Shown: in pieces, positions 1 through 9,227 of the stretch | Position numbering within the stretch: the first letter of the stretch is position 1 | Layout: each line of letters opens with the position of its first letter | Source: an uncultured Alphaproteobacteria bacterium | Lineage (GTDB): Bacteria; Pseudomonadota; Alphaproteobacteria; HIMB59 | DNA: 45,721 bases | Direction: 5' to 3' | Assembly: GCA_902610175.1 (NCBI GenBank) | Contig: CACLUR010000007.1 | Coordinates: forward strand, 1 to 45,721 | Position numbers and translations under genes: made by a program | Notes under the pieces: generated by a model | The model's database searches: none | What the model was told of the DNA's origin: nothing | Seen by the model: the letters and a program-made list of their open reading frames with translations, nothing else

Positions 1-19
1 GTGGAATTACCATAAAAAA

Positions 20-367
20 ATGGATGCAAATGAAATTGAAAACGATATTCGTTTTGACACCATCTGGAGAAGACCGACGAGTTCTTTTGGATCTGGGAGA
101 AAATTTTATAATTTTACAATCAATGGCGAGGATATGGGTACATTTGATAACCCTGCTGGATTTCAACCTCAATCAAATAAACTATTAAAATCCCTTAATA
201 TCTTAAAATTAGATATAAATACAGACTTAAAACTGATAAAAAAAAGGTACAAAGAACTAGTCAAAGAGTATCATCCAGATGTAAAGGGTGATAGTAAAAA
301 AGTTATTGATAAATTTAGAGAAATAGTAGAAGCATATAACTACTTAATTGAAAGATACAAGAAATGA
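20..367 (+). CDS. J-domain protein of the cobS-cobT cluster (short form)
   Basis: This 115-residue protein has a C-terminal J-domain at about residues 56-113, with the HPD motif at 85-87 that stimulates Hsp70 (DnaK) ATPase. The first 50 residues match no domain I recognise. Alphaproteobacteria usually carry a J-protein of about 200 residues directly before cobS, so the partner is probably the CobS/CobT machine or its assembly. From memory, that longer form has a Cys-rich, probably zinc-binding N-terminal segment; this protein contains no cysteine at all. The end overlaps the cobS start by 4 bases (ATGA), which indicates translational coupling. The J-domain call is firm; the client is inferred from position. 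Confidence 0.85.
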   Translation: MDANEIENDIRFDTIWRRPTSSFGSGRKFYNFTINGEDMGTFDNPAGFQPQSNKLLKSLNILKLDINTDLKLIKKRYKELVKEYHPDVKGDSKKVIDKFREIVEAYNYLIERYKK

Positions 368-1320
368 ATAAAATCGAGGCTCTTAAAAAGAAAGATAACT
401 TACAAATTTCTGAGTTATCATCCAAGGAAGTCTTTGGTATTCAAACAGACATAAAAGTTCCAAAATTTAATGAACCATCAGAATATTGCCCTAAACTAGA
501 TTCAAACTACGTATTTGATGAGAGTACAACAATTGCTATTTTGCTTGGTCTAAAATTCAATAAACGAGTTTTCTTACAAGGTTTGCATGGAACTGGAAAG
601 TCCTCTCATATTGAACAAGTTTGTGCGAGATTAAACTGGCCATGCATAAGAGTTAACTTAGATAGTCATGTATCAAGAATTGATCTTATTGGAAAAGATG
701 CAATAGTTTTAAAAGATAATAAACAAGTAACACAATTTCAGGAAGGTATTCTACCATGGGCATTTCAAAATAATGTCTCGTTAGTTTTTGACGAATACGA
801 TGCAGGTCGACCAGATGTGATGTTTGTAATTCAAAGAATACTTGAAGCTGAGGGAAAGTTAACACTTCTTGACCAAAGTAAAGTTCTCTCACCTCATCCT
901 TACTTTAGGCTGTTTGCAACAGCAAATACAGTAGGTCTTGGGGATACCTCTGGAATTTATCATGGAACAAATCAGATTAATCAAGGTCAAATGGACAGAT
1001 GGAATATAGTTGCAAAATTAAACTACCTTGATGAGGATAAAGAAATAGAAATTATTTCAAAAAAAGTTTCTGCGAACAATGAAGAGAAGAAAATAATATC
1101 TTCTATGGTTCAAATGGCAAATTTAACGAGAAAAGGTTTTGAACAAAAAGATATATCTATTGTCATGAGCCCTAGAACTGTAATTATGTGGGCAGAAAAT
1201 TATAAAATTATTAAAGATATTAAAAACTCTTTGAAGTTTACTTTTTTAAATAAATGTGACGAAAGTGAAATAGATATATATAAAGAATATTTCCAAAGAA
1301 CCTTTGCAATTGATATCTAA
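364..1320 (+). CDS. cobS: CobS-like AAA+ (MoxR-type) ATPase
   Basis: This 318-residue protein resembles CobS, the AAA+ subunit of aerobic cobaltochelatase, which powers cobalt insertion into hydrogenobyrinic acid diamide by CobN. Walker A (GLHGTGKS) is at 73-80, Walker B (LVFDEYD) at 140-146, sensor 1 (ATANT) at 185-189, and a probable arginine finger (GQMDRW) at 208-213. The length is normal for CobS. It overlaps the J-protein upstream and abuts cobT downstream. No cobN or other corrin gene is in the window, so its role in B12 synthesis cannot be assumed. Many Alphaproteobacteria appear to keep cobST as a conserved pair, and a more general AAA+/VWA remodelling role is possible. Confidence 0.88.
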   Translation: MNKIEALKKKDNLQISELSSKEVFGIQTDIKVPKFNEPSEYCPKLDSNYVFDESTTIAILLGLKFNKRVFLQGLHGTGKSSHIEQVCARLNWPCIRVNLDSHVSRIDLIGKDAIVLKDNKQVTQFQEGILPWAFQNNVSLVFDEYDAGRPDVMFVIQRILEAEGKLTLLDQSKVLSPHPYFRLFATANTVGLGDTSGIYHGTNQINQGQMDRWNIVAKLNYLDEDKEIEIISKKVSANNEEKKIISSMVQMANLTRKGFEQKDISIVMSPRTVIMWAENYKIIKDIKNSLKFTFLNKCDESEIDIYKEYFQRTFAIDI

Positions 1321-3111
1321 TTGTCCGAGAAACAACTAAATATTCCCAGTCAAATTTCAAATACACTCAATTCTGTAAATAAAACCATATCGGAAAACAA
1401 AGATTTAAAAATAAATGTAAATTCAAATATCGTTTTAGAGAAAGATGATACTTTAAACCTTCCTTCAATCTCAAATATTTTCAATTACGAGGATATGCGA
1501 GGTGCAGCAGACTCATTTGCTCTTAAAAAAAAATACCATGATGAAAAACTGTTAAACCAAATAACAACTAAGAATATTGATATTAGAGAAGAAATTATTT
1601 TCTTAGAGCGTTTACGATATGAGGCATATGGCTCAAAACCCTTCAAAGGTATTATAAAAAACATTGAGAACAAATGGTTTAAAAGATTAGAGTTATTAAA
1701 ATTAAAAAAACAAAAAGACTCTAAAGATTTATTTTATTTTACCTTAACACATTTTTTCATTGATTTAGTAAACAGTAAAATGTGGAAATCAAATAATAAT
1801 CATTTAAAGAATATAACTTCTAAAGATAACATATCAAAATTTTATAACACACTTCAAAAATTATCTCAGAATATTCAAGACCAAAAAGAATATTTAAACT
1901 TATCAGTAGATTTACTAAGAATTATTTTTCCATCGGTTGAGGATGAAAGCCAACCAGATGATAAAGATCTCGATGAGGGAAATGATGAAGAGGATTTTAA
2001 TCAACAACAAAACCAAGAAGAAAATCAAGCCCAAAAACCTGAAGAAAGCCAACTAGAAGAAAATATGCATACTCCAGAAAATGACTCAGATAATAGTCAG
2101 TCTAGTGTTCAGGGAGAAGAAATTGATATTGAAATTTCAGACCAACAAATTGAAGATATTTTTAAGTCAATTGATAGTTATAGAAACCTTAATCAAAATT
2201 ATAAAGCAGCTACTAATCAATATGATGAAATCATAGAAGCAATTAAATTATGTGATCATGAAGAGTTAGTGGCCCTAAGAAGGCAACTCGATGAAAAATG
2301 TGATTTATATCAAAAGCAAATATCAAGATTAGCAAATAAATTGTATCGAAAACTTCAATCAAAACAAAATAGATCATGGAATTTTGATTTAGATGAAGGT
2401 GTTCTAGATACTTCAAAACTTACCAGGGTTATAACTAATTCAAATAGTTCTCTCTCTTTTAAAAAAGAAAAAGAAATTAAATTTGAAGATACAACCGTAA
2501 CTTTGTTAATTGATAATTCAGGATCAATGAGAGGAAAACCTATTATGATAGCTGCTTTAACAACTGATATGATAGCCGCTACTTTAGAAAAATGCAAAAT
2601 CAAAGTTGAAATTCTTGGTTTTACAACAAAAGCATGGAAAGGTGGAAAAACTCGAGAGCATTGGCTTAAAAATGGAAAACAGAAAAATCCTGGAAGACTT
2701 AATGACCTAAGACATATTATTTACAAATCTGCTGACCAAAACTCAAAAAAATCTAAAATAAATTTAGGCCTAATGTTAAAAGAGGGTCTTTTAAAAGAAA
2801 ATATTGATGGCGAAGCACTTCTTTGGGCTAGTTCTAGAATTTCGAAAAGGCCTGAAAGTAGAAAAATACTAATTGTCATATCTGATGGCGCACCTGTAGA
2901 TGACTCAACACTGTCAGTAAACAACAGTAATTATTTAGAAAAACATCTAAAAAGCACTATTCTTGCGATTGAAGAGAAATCAAACATTGAACTATTGGCA
3001 ATCGGTATAGGTCATAACGTAGGTCAGTATTACAGTAAAGCAATTACCATTCATGATGTAGAAGAGTTAGGTGGAATTATGTTTGAAAAAATAGAGTCAT
3101 TATTCGACTAA
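1321..3111 (+). CDS. cobT: CobT-like VWA-domain cobaltochelatase subunit
   Basis: This 596-residue protein has an alpha-helical N-terminal part, an acidic Gln/Glu/Asp-rich linker at about 206-280, and a C-terminal von Willebrand A domain from about 390. The MIDAS motif DNSGS is at 398-402. This is the architecture of CobT, which forms the chelatase AAA+ complex with CobS. I place the start at TTG 1321, immediately after the cobS stop, because the next in-frame Met is near residue 59 and conserved-looking sequence precedes it. No clear Shine-Dalgarno sequence is seen, so termination-reinitiation is likely. The 3' end overlaps the convergent tgt gene by 12 bases. Confidence 0.88.
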   Translation: MSEKQLNIPSQISNTLNSVNKTISENKDLKINVNSNIVLEKDDTLNLPSISNIFNYEDMRGAADSFALKKKYHDEKLLNQITTKNIDIREEIIFLERLRYEAYGSKPFKGIIKNIENKWFKRLELLKLKKQKDSKDLFYFTLTHFFIDLVNSKMWKSNNNHLKNITSKDNISKFYNTLQKLSQNIQDQKEYLNLSVDLLRIIFPSVEDESQPDDKDLDEGNDEEDFNQQQNQEENQAQKPEESQLEENMHTPENDSDNSQSSVQGEEIDIEISDQQIEDIFKSIDSYRNLNQNYKAATNQYDEIIEAIKLCDHEELVALRRQLDEKCDLYQKQISRLANKLYRKLQSKQNRSWNFDLDEGVLDTSKLTRVITNSNSSLSFKKEKEIKFEDTTVTLLIDNSGSMRGKPIMIAALTTDMIAATLEKCKIKVEILGFTTKAWKGGKTREHWLKNGKQKNPGRLNDLRHIIYKSADQNSKKSKINLGLMLKEGLLKENIDGEALLWASSRISKRPESRKILIVISDGAPVDDSTLSVNNSNYLEKHLKSTILAIEEKSNIELLAIGIGHNVGQYYSKAITIHDVEELGGIMFEKIESLFD

Positions 3112-4302
3112 ATCAGACAAAATTTTATTCTTATAATCTTCAAATCTATCCTCATTTATAGATGATCTTATTTCATCAAAAAACTTGTTCATAAACCAAA
3201 TATTATATATTGATAAAATGGTCATACCGAGCATCTCATTAGCTTTAAACAAATGATGTATATAGGATTTTGAAAATTTATTTATTTCCTGTAATTCACA
3301 TCCTTCATCAATACTAGAATGATCGTCTTTAAATTTTGAGTTGTTTAAATTAATTCCTTTACTACTTAATTTTGACATCATAATTCCATGTCTAGCGATC
3401 CTTGTAGGCGATACACAATCAAATGTGTCATATCCAGAACTTACACCATGCAAAATATCATCTAGTCCTCCAATTCCTAGAATATGAATAGGTTTAGATT
3501 TATCTATATAATTTTCACAGATAGAAAAGATATCGTACATCTGATTTTTTGTGCTCCCCAAAGAGCCACCTATTGCAAGTCCATCAAAATTTTTTGAGCA
3601 TGTTTCTTCACATGCGATCTTTCTTAAATCCTCATAAACACCACCTTGTATAATACCATATAGTGACTGTTTTCCTGAGGAACCAAAGGTTGAGTTATAC
3701 TTTTTAAATTTTGAGTCGAAAGAAATTTTACATCTTGCTGCCCAGCGATGACTCATATACATAGACTTTTCCGTATATTTTTTTGAAACATTAAAGGGCG
3801 TACATTCATCTAAGACAAAAATCAGATCAGCGCCAAAGTCACGTTGTAATTCAATTGACCTCTCAGGTGATAAGAATACTTTATCCCCATTTATATAATT
3901 TCTAAAAGATGCACCATCCTCGGTTATTTTTATGAGAGATTTTCTTTTTGCATTATTGTTTTTTCCTTTAATTTCCTCTGAAACTGACCCATATCCTAAT
4001 GAAAATATTTGATATCCCCCACTATCAGTCATCATAGGTCCATTCCAATCAGTAAAACTCTGTAAACCCCCTTCTTTTGATATGACCTCTGGACCAGGTT
4101 GAAGCATTAAATGGTATGTGTTTGAAAGAATAATTTGTGTTCTTGCTAATTTTAATTGAGAGGGGAGTACAGATTTGACAGTGGCCTTGGTACCACAAAA
4201 AATAAATGAAGGTGTATTGATTTTACCATGTGATGTATTAATTAATCCAAGTCGAGCATTTGATAATTTTGACTTTTTTTTTACTTGAAAAAAATTAGTC
4301 AA
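3100..4302 (-). CDS. tgt: tRNA-guanine transglycosylase with degenerate zinc site
   Basis: Tgt exchanges guanine 34 of GUN-anticodon tRNAs for a queuosine precursor (preQ1, or queuine in salvage types). At 400 residues it is slightly longer than usual. The active site is intact: TDSGG with D93, GGSLG at 246-250, and FDCVSPTR at 294-301 with D295 as expected nucleophile. The C-terminal zinc site, normally CxCxxC plus a His 26 residues on, is not: only C335 remains, while the other positions hold L337, I340 and Y366. The flanking text ([13 protein letters not shown]) aligns well, so this is substitution rather than a frameshift. The gene overlaps the start of the queuosine-precursor transporter by 8 bases, which fits a salvage pathway. 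Base specificity cannot be read. Confidence 0.9.
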   Translation of the reverse strand: MTNFFQVKKKSKLSNARLGLINTSHGKINTPSFIFCGTKATVKSVLPSQLKLARTQIILSNTYHLMLQPGPEVISKEGGLQSFTDWNGPMMTDSGGYQIFSLGYGSVSEEIKGKNNNAKRKSLIKITEDGASFRNYINGDKVFLSPERSIELQRDFGADLIFVLDECTPFNVSKKYTEKSMYMSHRWAARCKISFDSKFKKYNSTFGSSGKQSLYGIIQGGVYEDLRKIACEETCSKNFDGLAIGGSLGSTKNQMYDIFSICENYIDKSKPIHILGIGGLDDILHGVSSGYDTFDCVSPTRIARHGIMMSKLSSKGINLNNSKFKDDHSSIDEGCELQEINKFSKSYIHHLFKANEMLGMTILSIYNIWFMNKFFDEIRSSINEDRFEDYKNKILSDLVE

Positions 4303-5062
4303 GTTTAGATGGCAAAAAGATCTTCGCTAAATATATAAATATTGTGTCAAATAGACTTAATAGAATTCTAAGTAAATAAATACCTATTCCATAAGAAATA
4401 ATTAGGTCAAATAAAGGCACTGGGTTAGAAGATAAGATATTAAATGCAAGAACACTAAATATAATATTATCAATAAATTGTGATACAATTGTTGATGCAT
4501 TATTTCTAAACCAAAGGTTAGTATTTTTATTTTTTAAATAAGAAAATATAAAAATATCAATTTTTTGACTTATAAAAAAAGCACAAATACTTCCAACTAT
4601 TATTGGAAACTGTGGAAGGAAGATAGTCGTAATTGACTCATGCATACCATAACTCCAAGACCATGCAGGATGCTCATCAGGATTAATTGGAGCCATAGAT
4701 ATAGTTAAAAACATAAGTACTGTTGAAAATAAGTATGCTGCAATACCGAGGTATATACATTTAGTTGCAGATTTTTTATCAAAGTATTCATTTAATATGT
4801 CAGTACAAAGAAATATAGAAATAAACAAAACAGTTCCTAAGGCCATAGGTTCAGGAAAGAAAGGAAATTCTACAACTTTAAGAACTTGAATATTCGCTAA
4901 TATGATTGCAATCGCTACGTAAACATAAATACCTATTTTTCCGAAGAACTTAAGTGAGAGTAGAATTGAAAAGTAACAAAATATAATTTGAATTAACCAG
5001 ATAATTACAACTGAAGAGTTATTTAAATTATTTGATAAATTTAAAAATAATTCTTGAAACAT
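4295..5062 (-). CDS. Queuosine precursor transporter (VUT/YhhQ family)
   Basis: This is a 255-residue integral membrane protein with about six hydrophobic segments. It carries the family signature around TDILNEYFDKKSA at 87-99, which matches YhhQ/QPT proteins that import preQ0, preQ1 or queuine across the inner membrane. Its end overlaps tgt by 8 bases and its ATG directly follows the rpmB stop, so there is no space for a preQ1 riboswitch. The tgt pairing strongly suggests that the cell salvages a 7-deazaguanine base. No de novo queuosine gene (queC, queD, queE, queF, queA) appears in the window, but they could lie elsewhere. Confidence 0.85.
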   Translation of the reverse strand: MFQELFLNLSNNLNNSSVVIIWLIQIIFCYFSILLSLKFFGKIGIYVYVAIAIILANIQVLKVVEFPFFPEPMALGTVLFISIFLCTDILNEYFDKKSATKCIYLGIAAYLFSTVLMFLTISMAPINPDEHPAWSWSYGMHESITTIFLPQFPIIVGSICAFFISQKIDIFIFSYLKNKNTNLWFRNNASTIVSQFIDNIIFSVLAFNILSSNPVPLFDLIISYGIGIYLLRILLSLFDTIFIYLAKIFLPSKLD

Positions 5063-5356
5063 TTAGCTAGCTTTTTTGCTAACGTTTTTTTTAATTTGTT
5101 TTTTAATTTTTAGGGCTTTATCAGTCAAAGATCGTGAGCTGGTTTTATTTAAATATTGATCTAAACCACCATGTTTATCTATTGTTCTAAGTGTGGATGA
5201 GGCTATTCTTAGTCTAAATTTCCTTTGTAAAGACTCACTAAATAGAGTGACACTATTTAAATTAACCATAAAACGCCTTTTGGACTTAATATTAGAATGG
5301 CTTACGTTATGACCAGTTTGGTGTTTTTTTCCAGTTATATCGCAAGATCTAGACAT
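5063..5356 (-). CDS. rpmB: 50S ribosomal protein L28
   Basis: This 97-residue basic protein begins MSRSCDITGKKHQTGHNVSHSNIKSKRRF in style (shown in part), the characteristic start of bacterial L28 in its longer alphaproteobacterial form. L28 is part of the large ribosomal subunit near the E-site region. The gene heads the rpmB, transporter, tgt run with no spacing to the transporter. The 47-base gap upstream (5357-5403), separating it from the HAD gene, is the likeliest place for a promoter, although no convincing -35/-10 pair was identified there. Confidence 0.95.
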   Translation of the reverse strand: MSRSCDITGKKHQTGHNVSHSNIKSKRRFMVNLNSVTLFSESLQRKFRLRIASSTLRTIDKHGGLDQYLNKTSSRSLTDKALKIKKQIKKNVSKKAS

Positions 5357-5403
5357 GAATTGAGTTTATAATACAAAAGTCTCTTTTTTACAATAATAGT
5401 TTC

Positions 5404-6225
5404 TTATAGTTTAAGATCACTTATTGCGTATTTTGGTTTGTATTGTTTGATTAAATCTTTGATTTCTGGCCCATTATTCAATTGGGTTCTATGAATACCA
5501 TTTTTAATCCAAAGTGTATCAAATTTCATGTTGTTGCCTCCATCTATATCATGCCAAAGAGAGTCTCCAATTGCTAAAACTTTTTTTGAATTTTTTATTT
5601 TAATTTTCTTCATTATATTTTCATAAATAGGTTTGTAGGGTTTACCATATCTAAATACCATTCCGCCTAAATCTGAGTATAAATTTGCCACAGTACCTCC
5701 GCACATTGAGAGATTATTTTTATTATGAACTAAATAATCTGGGTTAGCACATAATAAAGGTAAGTTAAATTTCAACATTTTATCTAATTCTTCTGCAAAA
5801 TCTAAAATAGTTAAACCATCCTTTAAATCTGCAATCATAGCGAAATTTGCTTTTTGGATATTATTAGTACAGTCTAAATTAAAATAATTTATTTTTTCTT
5901 TTGGTAATTTAAGAGGAAAACATTTTTTTCCATATTTATCATAAATATCCTTTTCTAAAAAATTCAATGCTATCTGCCCACTAGTAATACAATAATCATA
6001 CAAATTATTGCTTATGCCTAGTTTATCTAAATTTTTTATAGAAAATTTTGTTGGTCTTGAGGAATTCGACACTAAAATAACACACTTGTTTTTCTTTTTT
6101 AAATAACTTAAACACTCCTCTGCAAGAGGGAACTTACGACTTCCATTGTGTAAAACACCCCATTGATCAAAAAGAAAATGATCATATTTACTAACTAATT
6201 TTTTAAATGAAGAAATTAATTTCAA
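5404..6225 (-). CDS. HAD-superfamily hydrolase, class IIA (TIGR01459-like)
   Basis: This 273-residue HAD phosphatase-like protein has motif I FDQWGVLHNG at 19-28, motif II LVSNSSRP at 51-58, a conserved Lys in YGKPYKPIY (193-201), and motif III/IV GDSLWHDIDGG at 220-230. The DxW in place of DxD in motif I is normal for the TIGR01459 subgroup as I recall it, so I do not treat it as a defect. The cap insertion between motifs II and III fits class IIA (NagD-like). The substrate is unknown. Its ATG overlaps the pyrD stop by 4 bases, so it is co-transcribed with pyrD, but no link to pyrimidine synthesis is evident. Confidence 0.82.
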   Translation of the reverse strand: MKLISSFKKLVSKYDHFLFDQWGVLHNGSRKFPLAEECLSYLKKKNKCVILVSNSSRPTKFSIKNLDKLGISNNLYDYCITSGQIALNFLEKDIYDKYGKKCFPLKLPKEKINYFNLDCTNNIQKANFAMIADLKDGLTILDFAEELDKMLKFNLPLLCANPDYLVHNKNNLSMCGGTVANLYSDLGGMVFRYGKPYKPIYENIMKKIKIKNSKKVLAIGDSLWHDIDGGNNMKFDTLWIKNGIHRTQLNNGPEIKDLIKQYKPKYAISDLKL

Positions 6226-7265
6226 GAGTACTGACCAATAACCTCTGAGATGCTTCTGAAGCCTTGTTGTTGAATTAAACTCATCAAATCATAAGTCATT
6301 TTTTTAACATGATAGGGACCTTCATACGTAAAACTACTATATATTTGAATTAATGAGGCTCCTAATTTCATTTTAGTTAAAATATCGTTAGCATCAAAAA
6401 TACCCCCTACTCCTATAATTTTAATCTTACCTGAAGTAAGCGTGTAAAAATCTCTAATTAATTCATTTGACTTAAGAAATAGTGGTCTGCCACTTACCCC
6501 TCCCTCTAACTTTTCATTAACCATCGATTTATTAATTGTTGTGTTAGTCAGTATTAGCCCATCCACATCATTCGCCAGTGAAATCAATGAAATATCCTTT
6601 TTATCCTGATCAGAAATATCTGGTGATATTTTGAATAAAATAGGGATTTTTGAGTTATTCTCATCTCTTAGCCTATGGATATTTGTAACGATCTTTTCAA
6701 AATTTTGAGATTTAAGATTATCTCTTAATCCAGGTGTATTTGGTGAAGATAAATTGATCACGATATAATCACCCAACCTATAAAGTCTATCGAAGAGCTT
6801 TTTGAGATCATCCAAAATTTCTAGGGTATCTTTATTATTGCCAATGTTTATACCAATAATTTTATCTTGGAAATTTTCTTTTCGGTTTGTATTAGTGATA
6901 TTTCTCTCAAAAACATCCATGCCTTTGTTATTAAACCCTAAAGAATTTATTAATGCTTTTTGTTCAGGAAACCTGTGAATTCTAGGTTTTGAGTTGCCTT
7001 TTTGAGGCAAAGGAGTCACTGTTCCCAACTCAGTAAAACTAAATCCTAAATTTAATATTGGATTTATCACCTCTGCATTTTTATCAAAACCTGCCGATAA
7101 CCCTATAGGAGTTTTAAAAGTTCTTCCCCATATTGTTTGTTCAAGGATTTCTGTATTTTTGCAAATGATTTTTGGATAAATACCTAACTTGAGGGCTTTA
7201 ATAGATATATTATGTGATAATTCTGGATCTAGCTTTTTGAGAATACGATGAGCTAAATTATACAT
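6222..7265 (-). CDS. pyrD: Dihydroorotate dehydrogenase (quinone), class 2
   Basis: PyrD oxidises dihydroorotate to orotate and passes electrons to membrane quinone, the fourth step of UMP synthesis. The 347-residue length and the helical N-terminal extension of about 40 residues mark the membrane-associated class 2 enzyme. Visible signatures are GLSAGFDKNAE at 55-65, the catalytic-Ser loop NLSSPNTPGLR at 171-181, and the C-terminal FMN phosphate-binding region IIGVGGIFDANDI. It overlaps the lysK stop by 8 bases upstream and the HAD start by 4 bases downstream. pyrC lies about 7.5 kb away in another unit, so the pathway is dispersed. Confidence 0.95.
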   Translation of the reverse strand: MYNLAHRILKKLDPELSHNISIKALKLGIYPKIICKNTEILEQTIWGRTFKTPIGLSAGFDKNAEVINPILNLGFSFTELGTVTPLPQKGNSKPRIHRFPEQKALINSLGFNNKGMDVFERNITNTNRKENFQDKIIGINIGNNKDTLEILDDLKKLFDRLYRLGDYIVINLSSPNTPGLRDNLKSQNFEKIVTNIHRLRDENNSKIPILFKISPDISDQDKKDISLISLANDVDGLILTNTTINKSMVNEKLEGGVSGRPLFLKSNELIRDFYTLTSGKIKIIGVGGIFDANDILTKMKLGASLIQIYSSFTYEGPYHVKKMTYDLMSLIQQQGFRSISEVIGQYS

Positions 7266-8805
7266 TTAGCTTCGAGTTGAACAACTCCAGAGTTTTATCT
7301 TTTGTATAAATTTTAGTAAATGAACCCAATCTTGGCCCATTCTCTTGGCCAAAAACAACTTGATAAATAAGTTTAAAAAATTCTTTAATATTCTCTTTAT
7401 AGACAGAATTTTTTCCGACACTAAAAATTGCAGTTTGAAATTCATCTGCATCAGCCGAAGACTCTACTTCTTTTAATTTAGACACAACTTCTTTAAGTAT
7501 AATTAATTCTTCAGAATTTGGAATTTTAAAGTTTAAATTTGGTTGTATAAAGTCTCTAAAATAATTAATACCACAATCAATCATTCTATTAATAAGATCA
7601 GTTTCCGCTTTACTAAAATTAGATTGATAATTTTTTATTAAACCAAAAATCACATTAGTATCCTCAGACTTGCAGACTGATATAATATTTAGGATTAAAC
7701 TATAATTAATTTTTGATTTATATGATGGGTTTTCAGCTTTATGAATATGCCAAGCAGGGTTATCTGGGTTCAGGTCGTCGGACTCTAATTTGTTAACGTG
7801 CGATAAGTATTCATCAGTGTTTTTAGGTATTACATCAAAATAAAGTTTCTTTGCAGTTGTTGGTCTCTGATACATAAACATGGCCAAACTCTCCTCAATA
7901 GAGTATTTGAGCCAATCATCGATGCTTATACCATTGCCTTTTGACTTACTAATTTTTTCAGCATTTTCATCGAGAAATAGTTCATAAATTAAATTTTCAG
8001 GAGGCTTAGATCCTATTATCTTACATATCTTTGATGATAGGGTATAGCTCTCTGTTAAATCCTTACCACACATTTCGTAGTCCACACCGAAAGCAGCCCA
8101 CCTCATTGCCCAATCAACTTTCCACTGAAGTTTACAATTGCCATCTAAAACTGATTTAGACTTCAATACACCGTCCTCATAATATGAAACAGAAAATTCT
8201 TCATTATTAATTTCTTCAATTGGAACTTGCAATATTTTACCAGTTATTTCACTGATTGGAAAAAATGGACTATAAGATTTTCTTCTTTCTTCACCAAGTG
8301 TCGGAAGAACTACATTAATAATTTCATCATAATTTTTTATAATTTTCTTTATTGTTTCATTAAACAATCCTGATTTATAAGCATCTGTTGAACTTTGAAA
8401 AGAAAAAGACAAATTAAATCTATTTAAAAAATCTTTAAGTTTTGAATTATTATGTTCACCAAAACTATTAAACAGCTCAAAAGGATCTGGGACAGATGTC
8501 AAAGGGTAATCTAGGTAGTTAGATAATTTTTCTTTGTTTGGGATGTTATCAGGGACTTTTCTAAAGCCATCCATATCATCAGAAAATGCTATGAGGTCTG
8601 TCTCTTTACCAGTCAATTTTTCATAACAAAATCTTACCATGTTTGTCCTTAGTACTTCCCCAAAAGTACCTATATGAGGTAAGCCGGATGGGCCGTACCC
8701 AGTTTCAAAGATTATTTTGTCTTTGGGATTATTTTTTTCAAAGCGTTTTACAATTTTTTTTGCTTCATTAAATGGCCAGGATTTATATGAGTTATAATCA
8801 GTCAA
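7258..8805 (-). CDS. lysK: Lysyl-tRNA synthetase, class I
   Basis: This 515-residue class I LysRS charges tRNA-Lys. It has a HIGH-type motif (GPSGLPHIG, 38-46) and a KMSKS-type motif (KISKS, 284-288). Class I LysRS is structurally unrelated to the common class II enzyme and is typical of archaea and Alphaproteobacteria, so it supports the taxonomic call. The gene overlaps the ferredoxin stop by 4 bases and pyrD by 8 bases. Its length and domain order look complete. Confidence 0.94.
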   Translation of the reverse strand: MTDYNSYKSWPFNEAKKIVKRFEKNNPKDKIIFETGYGPSGLPHIGTFGEVLRTNMVRFCYEKLTGKETDLIAFSDDMDGFRKVPDNIPNKEKLSNYLDYPLTSVPDPFELFNSFGEHNNSKLKDFLNRFNLSFSFQSSTDAYKSGLFNETIKKIIKNYDEIINVVLPTLGEERRKSYSPFFPISEITGKILQVPIEEINNEEFSVSYYEDGVLKSKSVLDGNCKLQWKVDWAMRWAAFGVDYEMCGKDLTESYTLSSKICKIIGSKPPENLIYELFLDENAEKISKSKGNGISIDDWLKYSIEESLAMFMYQRPTTAKKLYFDVIPKNTDEYLSHVNKLESDDLNPDNPAWHIHKAENPSYKSKINYSLILNIISVCKSEDTNVIFGLIKNYQSNFSKAETDLINRMIDCGINYFRDFIQPNLNFKIPNSEELIILKEVVSKLKEVESSADADEFQTAIFSVGKNSVYKENIKEFFKLIYQVVFGQENGPRLGSFTKIYTKDKTLELFNSKLNV

Positions 8806-9119
8806 AATTTAGGTGCTAATGTTAGAGTAATACCATTGAGCTCTTCTGTAAATGGAATTTGACATGAGAGTCTTGAATTTTTTTTTATATCCATAGCTTG
8901 GTCAAGCATAGATTCTTCATCGTCATCAGCTTTTGATATTTTTTCTAACCAATTTTCATCGACATAACAATGGCAGGTAGCACAAGCGCAACAACCCCCA
9001 CAAATAGCCTCAATATCTAATCCAGCGTCTCTAATAATTTCCATTATTGAAAAACCAACTGTAGCTTCAATTTTATGAGGTGAACCCTCATGATCTATAA
9101 CATTAATATGATATGTCAT
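8802..9119 (-). CDS. [2Fe-2S] ferredoxin, adrenodoxin type
   Basis: This 105-residue ferredoxin has the C-x5-C-x2-C arrangement at C40, C46 and C49 and the distal C86 (SRLSCQIPF), the four ligands of a vertebrate-type [2Fe-2S] cluster. Extra cysteines at 43, 44 and 51 crowd the loop. Such ferredoxins donate electrons in Fe-S assembly (Isc) or to cytochromes P450 and, as in mitochondria, to heme A synthase. The divergent neighbour here is the heme A synthase gene, with a 108-base shared upstream region. A functional pairing is therefore plausible but inferred. The gene leads the ferredoxin-lysK-pyrD-HAD run. Confidence 0.92.
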   Translation of the reverse strand: MTYHINVIDHEGSPHKIEATVGFSIMEIIRDAGLDIEAICGGCCACATCHCYVDENWLEKISKADDDEESMLDQAMDIKKNSRLSCQIPFTEELNGITLTLAPKF

Positions 9120-9120
9120 T

Positions 9121-9149
9121 TTGAAACTTTTAAATATTTAGACTATAAG
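9121..9149 (+). promoter_or_regulatory. Candidate sigma70 promoter for heme A synthase
   Basis: TTGAAA at 9121-9126 and TATAAG at 9144-9149 are separated by 17 bases, each matching the consensus at five of six positions. Transcription would begin near 9156, leaving a leader of about 72 bases before ATG 9228. In this AT-rich DNA, chance matches are common, but this is one of few real intergenic regions in the window. The ferredoxin operon must also start within 9120-9227 on the minus strand; no equally good match was found for it. Confidence 0.45.
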
Positions 9150-9227
9150 ATCTATCAGTTAGACAGGCTTAATGCGACTAAAATTAATATACTAAATATA
9201 TTCTAAAAAATTATAAATTTAGATTAG

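Noticed and set aside
1-19. Frame GTG GAA TTA CCA TAA at 1-15 could be the end of an upstream gene (perhaps bolA, common in this position).
   Set aside because: Four codons are too few to identify or support a coding region.
5063-5403. Possible preQ1 riboswitch before the queuosine transporter.
   Set aside because: The transporter ATG abuts the rpmB stop and the 47-base gap before rpmB shows no preQ1-type pseudoknot.
5404-6225. HAD motif I has DxW in place of DxD, which might suggest an inactive enzyme.
   Set aside because: This is normal in the TIGR01459 subgroup as I recall it.
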